In this document: one piece after another, positions 49,959 to 54,394 of the stretch
Layout of the letters: every line of letters starts with the position of its first letter
Position numbering within the stretch: position 1 is the first letter of the stretch
DNA from: an uncultured SAR116 cluster alpha proteobacterium
GTDB lineage: Bacteria; Pseudomonadota; Alphaproteobacteria; Puniceispirillales; Marisalimonadaceae
Assembly: GCA_902537945.1 (NCBI GenBank)
Contig: CACBDG010000016.1
Location: forward strand, 1 to 54,394
Length of the DNA: 54,394 nt
Direction: 5' to 3'
Notes under the pieces: generated by a model
The model's input: only the letters and a program-made list of their open reading frames with translations
Told to the model about the DNA's origin: nothing
Databases searched by the model: none
Position numbers and translations under genes: made by a program

Positions 49959-51098
49959 TTATTTTGAGGTATATATATTCTCCCTGTTTAAATCATGTAT
50001 ATCTCTTCTACCACATAAAGCCATTGTCATATCTGTTTCTGTTTTAATGATGTTAAGAGCTTTTGTTACACCTTCTTTACCAAGAGCCCCTAAACCATAC
50101 AAAAATGCTCTGCCAATATAAGTACCTTTAGCACCCAAACACATTGCTTTAACTACATCTTGACCAGATCTTATGCCTCCATCTATATGAACTTCAATAA
50201 GTTTTCCAACTTTATCTACTATCTCAGGTAACATATTTATTGTAGATGATGCTCCATCAAGTTGTCTCCCCCCATGATTAGAAACAATTATAGCATCAGC
50301 TCCTGTTTTGGAAGCTAACAGAGCATCCTCAGAATCTAAAATACCTTTAATTATTAATTTTCCACCCCATCTCTTTCTGATCCAATCTACTTCTTTCCAG
50401 TCAAGTTTTTGATCAAACTGAGTACTTATCCAAGAACCAAGAGATCTTACATCTTTTATTCCTTTAACATGACCAACAATATTTCCAAAAAAATGATTTT
50501 TGGTTGTTAGCATTCTTAAACACCACAAAGGCCTAGTTAATACTTGATATATATGTTTAGGAATTAATTTAGGTGGCGTTGATAGTCCATTTCTTAAATC
50601 TTTGTGCCTTTGACCTAAAAGTTGTAAATCAAGTGTTAAGACTAGCGCACTACATTTAGCTTCTTTAGCTCTATCAATAAGACGTTCCATGAATTTTTTA
50701 TCTTTCATGACATAAAGTTGAAACCAAAATGGTTTTGCTGTTTTTTCAGCTACTGCTTCAATAGAGCAAACACTCATTGTAGATAAAGTGTAAGGGATAC
50801 CAAATTCTTCCGCTGCCTGTGCTGCTAATATTTCTCCATCCGCTCTTTGCATCCCTGTTAAACCTGTCGGAGCAATAGCAACTGGCATTGAAACAGATTG
50901 ATTAATCATCTTAGTTTCAAGAGTTCTATCTGACATATCGATTGCAACTCTTTGCCTTAGTTTAATCTTTTGAAAATCTGAAACGTTTTCATTGTAAGTA
51001 GTTTCACTCCATGAACCAGAATTTACATAGTCAAAAAACATTTTAGGAACACGTTTTTTTGCTAATTTTTCTAAATCTTTTATTTCTAGAATTTCCAT
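49959..51098 (-). CDS. FMN-dependent alpha-hydroxyacid dehydrogenase/oxidase (LldD/GOX family)
   Basis: 379 residues. FFDYVNSGSWSETTYNEN (about 21-38) is the typical start (in most members Y-x-x-GA-x-x-E). APTGLTGMQRADGE, SMSVCSIE-type and QLYVMKD strands bind FMN. SNHGGRQLDG (about 274-283) carries the catalytic His and Arg, and HIDGGIRSGQDVVKA is the phosphate loop. It oxidises L-lactate, glycolate, mandelate or similar. No transporter or regulator of lactate genes is adjacent. It is divergent from the NIPSNAP gene by 98 nt. Confidence 0.9.
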   Translation of the reverse strand: MEILEIKDLEKLAKKRVPKMFFDYVNSGSWSETTYNENVSDFQKIKLRQRVAIDMSDRTLETKMINQSVSMPVAIAPTGLTGMQRADGEILAAQAAEEFGIPYTLSTMSVCSIEAVAEKTAKPFWFQLYVMKDKKFMERLIDRAKEAKCSALVLTLDLQLLGQRHKDLRNGLSTPPKLIPKHIYQVLTRPLWCLRMLTTKNHFFGNIVGHVKGIKDVRSLGSWISTQFDQKLDWKEVDWIRKRWGGKLIIKGILDSEDALLASKTGADAIIVSNHGGRQLDGASSTINMLPEIVDKVGKLIEVHIDGGIRSGQDVVKAMCLGAKGTYIGRAFLYGLGALGKEGVTKALNIIKTETDMTMALCGRRDIHDLNRENIYTSK

Positions 51099-51196
51099 TA
51101 AACCTTCCCATTAATTCTAATATGCATTATTAAATAAAATATAACAAAACTCAATAATACAATTGTGATAAGATTTCTTTTTTATTGGAGGAAATA

Positions 51197-51520
51197 TTGA
51201 AAATTTTTGAATTAAGAACTTATACATTACATGTTGGTAAATTATCATCAGCTATAAAAATTTATGAGAAGTTAGGTTGGCCAGCATTAAAAAAATATAA
51301 AGATAATATAATAAGATATTACATTGGTGATGTAGGCGCATTAAATCAAATCATTCACGTTTGGCAGTTCGAAGATGATAATAGTAGAAGAGAATTGTGG
51401 AAAACTATATATAATGATAAAGATTTTATTAAGTTTGCCTCAGAGTTTAGACCGCTTGTTTTAACACAAGAAAACAAACTAATGACAGCTGCTTCTTGGA
51501 CACCTTTTGAAAAAAATTAG
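51197..51520 (+). CDS. NIPSNAP family protein
   Basis: 107 residues from TTG 51197, chosen because GGAGGAAATA lies just upstream; an upstream TTG at 51185 would put the SD inside the gene. It begins KIFELRTYTLHVGK, the NIPSNAP hallmark (ELRTYT), and continues with GDVGALNQIIHVWQFEDDNSRRE, a dimeric alpha/beta-barrel fold. Bacterial members sit in catabolic operons and have no agreed reaction. It is 9 nt before the second tartrate-type dehydrogenase, so it is co-expressed with it. Confidence 0.85.
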   Translation: MKIFELRTYTLHVGKLSSAIKIYEKLGWPALKKYKDNIIRYYIGDVGALNQIIHVWQFEDDNSRRELWKTIYNDKDFIKFASEFRPLVLTQENKLMTAASWTPFEKN

Positions 51521-51529
51521 GAAAATCTA

Positions 51530-52600
51530 ATGCCAAAAAATAAATATAATATTGCTGTAATACCAGGGGATGGTATTGGTACAGAAGTTATGCCAGAAGC
51601 TTTGAAAGTATTAAATATAGTTTCAAACAAATATGGTATTAATTTTCACTTTGATCATTTTGACTTTAGCTCTTATGAATATTATTCAAAACATGGTCAG
51701 ATGATGCCAGATGATTGGAAGAAGCAAATTGGAGAGCATGATGCTTTATTTTTTGGATCAGTTGGTTGGCCTGAAAAAATTCCTGATCATATTTCATTAT
51801 GGGGATCTTTATTAAAGTTTAGAAGAGAGTTTGATCAATACATTAATCTTAGACCAGTTAAATTAATTCCTGGGGTTCCTTCTCCTCTTGCAAATCGAAA
51901 ACCAGGAGATATTGATTTTTTTATTATTAGAGAAAACACTGAAGGCGAGTACTCCTCCATAGGCGGCAAAATGTTTCCAGATACCGAAAGGGAAATTGTA
52001 ATGCAGGAAACTATTATGTCCAGAGTAGGTGTAGATAGAGTTCTTAAATTTGCCTTCGAATTAGCGAACAAAACAGAAAAAAAACATTTAACATCTGCTA
52101 CGAAATCTAATGGTATTTCTATAACCATGCCCTATTGGGATGAAAGGGTAGAAGAAATGGGCAAACAATATTCAGATGTTAAATGGGATAAATATCATAT
52201 TGATATACTTTGTGCACATTTTGTACTAAACCCTGACAAATTTAATGTTGTAGTAGCTTCAAATTTGTTTGGTGATATTTTATCCGATTTAGGACCTGCG
52301 TGTACTGGAACAATAGGCATTGCGCCGTCTGGAAATATTAATCCTGAAAAAAAATTTCCATCATTGTTTGAACCAGTACACGGATCTGCGCCAGATATTG
52401 CTGGAAAAGGAATTGCTAACCCAGTTGGTCAAATATGGGCAGGTGCAATGATGCTTGAATATCTTGGATTTAAAGAAGCATCTAAAAATATTGTTAGAGC
52501 AATAGAAGAAGTTCTAGAAAAAAAAGAATATAGAACTGCCGATTTAGGAGGAAAAGCTAACACCATAAGTTGTGGTACAGCGATAGCAGATGCGATTTAA
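51530..52600 (+). CDS. Tartrate/D-malate dehydrogenase-type enzyme (second copy)
   Basis: 356 residues, the same length as the copy at 9162. IPGDGIGTEVMPEA (about 10-23), DHISLWGSLLKFRREFDQ, NLRPVKLIPGV, RENTEGEYSSIGG, SNLFGDILSDLGPA and EPVHGSAPDIAG are present. It differs from the first copy at the substrate lysine region (TKSNGISITMPYWDERV against TKSNAQRHGMVMWDEIF), so the two probably act on different hydroxy acids. It is NAD- and metal-dependent. The NIPSNAP protein precedes it in the operon. A LeuB function is less likely, because DHISLWG marks the tartrate branch. Confidence 0.82.
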   Translation: MPKNKYNIAVIPGDGIGTEVMPEALKVLNIVSNKYGINFHFDHFDFSSYEYYSKHGQMMPDDWKKQIGEHDALFFGSVGWPEKIPDHISLWGSLLKFRREFDQYINLRPVKLIPGVPSPLANRKPGDIDFFIIRENTEGEYSSIGGKMFPDTEREIVMQETIMSRVGVDRVLKFAFELANKTEKKHLTSATKSNGISITMPYWDERVEEMGKQYSDVKWDKYHIDILCAHFVLNPDKFNVVVASNLFGDILSDLGPACTGTIGIAPSGNINPEKKFPSLFEPVHGSAPDIAGKGIANPVGQIWAGAMMLEYLGFKEASKNIVRAIEEVLEKKEYRTADLGGKANTISCGTAIADAI

Positions 52601-52603
52601 AAT

Positions 52604-53362
52604 TCAAGACTTTAGTTTTTGTCTTAATTTTTGCATCCCACCTATCCATCTAGAATAATTGTTAGCTTTGTTTTGAAAGTAACCTAAAACCTGATCATGA
52701 GGTGAAATTAGAAAAATTTCCTCTTTTATAGCTTTTATGACATCTAAAGCTACCATCTCTGGTTTCATCATTCCATCAAGAGCCGAAACTTCATTTTCTC
52801 TTCCCTTTGTCATATTTGTCTTTACAGCTTGGGGACACAAGATTGAAACACCTATACCTCGCTTACCATAAGTAATTGCAATCCACTCGGCAAACCCAAT
52901 AGCCGCGTGTTTTGTTGTTGAATATGTTACAGAATCAATATGACTAAGCAACCCTGCTGCAGAGGATGTGTTTACAAAATACCCACTACCTCTTTTTAAC
53001 ATTTCAGGTATAAGTTTTTTTGCTGCAAAAACATGAGACATTACATGTAAATTCCAATTTTTGTTCCAATCTTCGGTAGATACCTGTTCATTTCCTAAAC
53101 TCAATATTCCCGCGTTGGAGCAAAAAATATCGATGAGACCAAATTTAAGATTAATCTCATCAATAGTTTTAGCTAATTCCTTTTCATTTGTGACATCACA
53201 AATTTTAGTGATTAATTTATCATTTTTTGACTCAAAATGATCAAAATTTATATCAAGGAGTATAACAACTTTTGCATTTTCATTAATAAAACTAATAGCC
53301 AAGGCTTGTCCAATCCCACCTGATCCGCCAGTTACAACAACAACTTTATTTTTTATATTCAA
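52604..53362 (-). CDS. Short-chain dehydrogenase/reductase
   Basis: 252 residues. VVVTGGSGGIGQALA (about 8-22) is the cofactor loop, CSNAGIL the NAG motif (about 84-90), NTSSAAG the Ser, and VTYSTTKHAAIGFAEW (about 145-160) the Tyr-x-x-x-Lys. LLDINFD at strand 2 has an Asp, favouring NAD. It lies 9 nt after a winged-helix regulator on the same strand and is convergent (3 nt) with the second tartrate-type dehydrogenase. The substrate is unknown. Confidence 0.86.
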   Translation of the reverse strand: MNIKNKVVVVTGGSGGIGQALAISFINENAKVVILLDINFDHFESKNDKLITKICDVTNEKELAKTIDEINLKFGLIDIFCSNAGILSLGNEQVSTEDWNKNWNLHVMSHVFAAKKLIPEMLKRGSGYFVNTSSAAGLLSHIDSVTYSTTKHAAIGFAEWIAITYGKRGIGVSILCPQAVKTNMTKGRENEVSALDGMMKPEMVALDVIKAIKEEIFLISPHDQVLGYFQNKANNYSRWIGGMQKLRQKLKS

Positions 53363-53371
53363 ATTTAAACC

Positions 53372-53845
53372 CTACATTTTTTTTTTTATTATATCTAGAA
53401 AACGACCTAAGTCTCTAACTTCTTTAAGATTAAAAACATCTGCTAGAAACTTATTGTTTTGCTCACTTGGTCTAAACTTAACACCTTGTTTTTTTGAATA
53501 ATGAACCCAATTATTTTCTTCTAGTTTCTTAACTTGTCTTCTTACTGTTTCAATACTTAAGGATGTCAAAGATGATATGAGGCTATAAGTTAAAACTGTG
53601 CGTGTCTTAAACCCCGATTTGGTTAATTTAAACCACAATTCTACCGCTTCATCTCTTACTTGAGATTTAGCTTGATTGATCATTACTAAAATGTGATGCC
53701 AAGCAATGACTTGAAAAACCAGATATCCATTTGCACTACCGAAGGTTTCAACGGCAAATTTTGACCTGTTAATTTCAAAAAAAAGAAAATGATGCCATAT
53801 ACCAATAAAGTTATGTTGCAAAAATGTTTCCATATCGTTTTTCAA
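53372..53845 (-). CDS. MarR/GntR-like winged-helix transcriptional regulator
   Basis: 157 residues from TTG 53845, which has GGAG at 8-nt spacing; an ATG at 53833 lies 20 nt from it. The N-terminal part is aromatic and helical (HNFIGIWHHFLFFEINRSKF). The C-terminal half has a winged helix: VLTYSLISSLTSLSIETVRRQVKKLEEN (about 101-128; SIETVRRQVKKLE is the recognition helix), then NWVHYSKKQGVKF. It probably regulates the downstream SDR (9-nt gap). The inverted repeat at 54007-54028 could be its site, by inference. Confidence 0.72.
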   Translation of the reverse strand: MKNDMETFLQHNFIGIWHHFLFFEINRSKFAVETFGSANGYLVFQVIAWHHILVMINQAKSQVRDEAVELWFKLTKSGFKTRTVLTYSLISSLTSLSIETVRRQVKKLEENNWVHYSKKQGVKFRPSEQNNKFLADVFNLKEVRDLGRFLDIIKKKM

Positions 53846-54006
53846 ATACTTTACTCCAACTAGTTTGTTTAGATTAAATCAAAACTTGAAAAATATCTAT
53901 ATGGAACTTATTTCATAAGAAAAAGTTAACACATTAATGCTAGCTGTATAATTTACTGATTTAATTAGTTTAATTAATTTAAAATTTAGTGATAAATTAA
54001 GAATAT

Positions 54007-54028
54007 ATATTCACGTATCGTGAAATAT
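54007..54028. promoter_or_regulatory. Inverted repeat TATTCACG-TAT-CGTGAAATA
   Basis: TTCACG (54010-54015) and CGTGAA (54019-54024) form a perfect dyad around TAT, extended by AT-rich flanks to about 9 bp with one offset. A third TTCACG lies at 54062-54067. The repeat sits between the winged-helix regulator (start 53845) and the gene at 54137 and is a plausible operator. The remainder of the 291-nt gap left of it (53846-54000) shows nothing else I can identify. Confidence 0.45.
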
Positions 54029-54034
54029 TTGTAA

Positions 54035-54061
54035 TTGACTATTAATCAAAAACAATATAAA
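54035..54061 (+). promoter_or_regulatory. Promoter-like TTGACT-15-TATAAA
   Basis: TTGACT (54035-54040) and TATAAA (54056-54061) match sigma-70 hexamers well, although the 15-nt spacer is short. A TTCACG half-site at 54062-54067 would overlap the expected start point, and the dyad lies just upstream. Confidence 0.4.
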
Positions 54062-54100
54062 TTCACGCATTACTTAGGTGGCCGCTCCCTAGTAAAAAAA

Positions 54101-54136
54101 ATGGTTATATCTTTATTTGGCAAAGGGGTGAAGTAA
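54101..54136 (+). CDS. Possible 11-residue leader peptide
   Basis: ATG (54101) opens a frame MVISLFGKGVK that ends with TAA exactly abutting the next ATG (TAAATG). It contains the SD (GGGG, 54125-54128) of the downstream gene. TCCCT at 54086-54090 could pair with AGGGG (54124-54128) and hide that SD. It has no good SD of its own, so its translation is uncertain. Confidence 0.3.
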   Translation: MVISLFGKGVK

Positions 54137-54394
54137 ATGGCCGATATTGAAATAAACACAAAAATTTTTAGAAAAGATAATTTGGATATAGTTTATTCTA
54201 TAACAGGCAAAAAACATCTAAATGGAATATTGCACTACAAATTAAAATCTGAAAATTCTGAAGAAATTTTTTTAAGTGAGCACGCCGTAAATGATAGATT
54301 TGTTACTGAAGCAAAACATTGTGCAAAACCAAATAACTCTGTTTCTAGGTTATTTACTAAAATAATTAAAAATGGTTACATTATAGGAAAATCA
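54137..54394 (+). CDS. Unidentified gene, truncated by the window end
   Basis: 86 codons are open from ATG 54137 (SD AGGGGTG, 54124-54130) to the end of the window. The product starts MADIEINTKIFRKDNLDIVY and contains a probable strand-rich domain (SITGKKHLNGILHYKL, EEIFLSEHAVNDRFV) followed by a helix with CAKPNNSVSRLFTKII. No signal peptide, and not recognised. Position after the leader described at 54007-54136 suggests tight control. The 3' part is needed to name it. Confidence 0.55.
   Translation, partial: MADIEINTKIFRKDNLDIVYSITGKKHLNGILHYKLKSENSEEIFLSEHAVNDRFVTEAKHCAKPNNSVSRLFTKIIKNGYIIGKS

Noticed and set aside
54068-54136. Known riboswitch class (SAM-II/SAM-V, glutamine or similar)
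   Set aside because: The GC-rich patch and SD region do not match a consensus I can recall, so it is reported only as an unnamed leader.
1-54394. CRISPR arrays, insertion sequences, prophage, tRNA or rRNA genes
   Set aside because: No regularly spaced repeats, transposase or integrase motifs, terminal inverted repeats or tRNA-like T-loop signatures were seen when reading both strands by eye.

Overview
The window is about 54 kb of strongly AT-rich DNA (near 30% GC by eye) from a flagellated, probably free-living marine alphaproteobacterium. The clade pointers are an alphaproteobacterial-type Fur/Mur regulator, an MbfA-like ferritin/VIT1 fusion, acid-sugar and acyl-CoA catabolism, urease and a glucosylglycerate operon, in a compact genome with many 4-nt overlaps and short gaps. 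A low-GC SAR116, AEGEAN-169 or HIMB59-like lineage would fit, but this is inference from gene content. I see no tRNA, rRNA, CRISPR array, insertion sequence or phage gene.

Layout. (1) 1-7920 is motility and small proteins: the 3' end of flhF, flhG, a fliA-type sigma factor, a short hook/rod gene, then a run of poorly known small genes. These include an NHLP-type leader-peptide-like protein, two exported small proteins, a ParA-like ATPase, a lone cyclic-nucleotide-binding domain and a FliL-like protein. Within it lies a self-contained minus-strand unit (promoter, perfect Shine-Dalgarno, 26 codons, terminator) that no standard length cut-off would report. (2) 7904-10232: threonine synthase and a tartrate/D-malate-type dehydrogenase. 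(3) 10325-15712 is an iron island: ferric-iron permease, Fur/Mur, an SDR, ferric-iron binding protein and MbfA. At least five Fur-box-like sites lie here, one sitting on a promoter followed by a long stem-loop that looks like an iron-responsive small RNA. (4) 15794-19167: a C4 acid-sugar operon (isopropylmalate-dehydrogenase-like enzyme, ABM monooxygenase, DUF1537 kinase) convergent with an RraA-like aldolase. (5) 19310-29705: acyl-CoA catabolism and organic-acid transport (paired acyl-CoA dehydrogenases, crotonase, thiolase, alpha/beta hydrolase, CoA-transferase with an OxlT-like carrier, metallo-beta-lactamase hydrolase).

(6) 29757-34610: a complete urease operon, ureDABCEFG. (7) 34620-38437: a glucosylglycerate operon with synthase, phosphatase and a GH13 phosphorylase-like enzyme, so both making and recycling of a compatible solute. 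(8) 38477-53845: single genes and short operons (MFS, nitroreductase, lytic transglycosylase, crotonase, glycerate 2-kinase, GST, glycosyltransferase, haloalkane-dehalogenase-like hydrolase, GAF protein, 10-TM metal exporter, HSL-type esterase, FMN hydroxyacid oxidase, NIPSNAP, a second tartrate-type dehydrogenase, SDR and a winged-helix regulator). (9) The right edge holds an unidentified truncated gene with an elaborate leader.

Connections. Two tartrate/D-malate-type dehydrogenases, a third relative, a DUF1537 kinase and a glycerate 2-kinase suggest use of small hydroxy acids. Phosphorolysis of glucosylglycerate would also release glycerate for the kinase. The iron genes appear to share one Fur-type control. 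The most interesting places are the Fur-boxed small-RNA candidate (15591-15712), the 26-residue peptide unit (6634-6850), the orphan NHLP-like protein (3389-3787), the degenerate FlhF and MbfA active sites, and the leader at 54007-54137.
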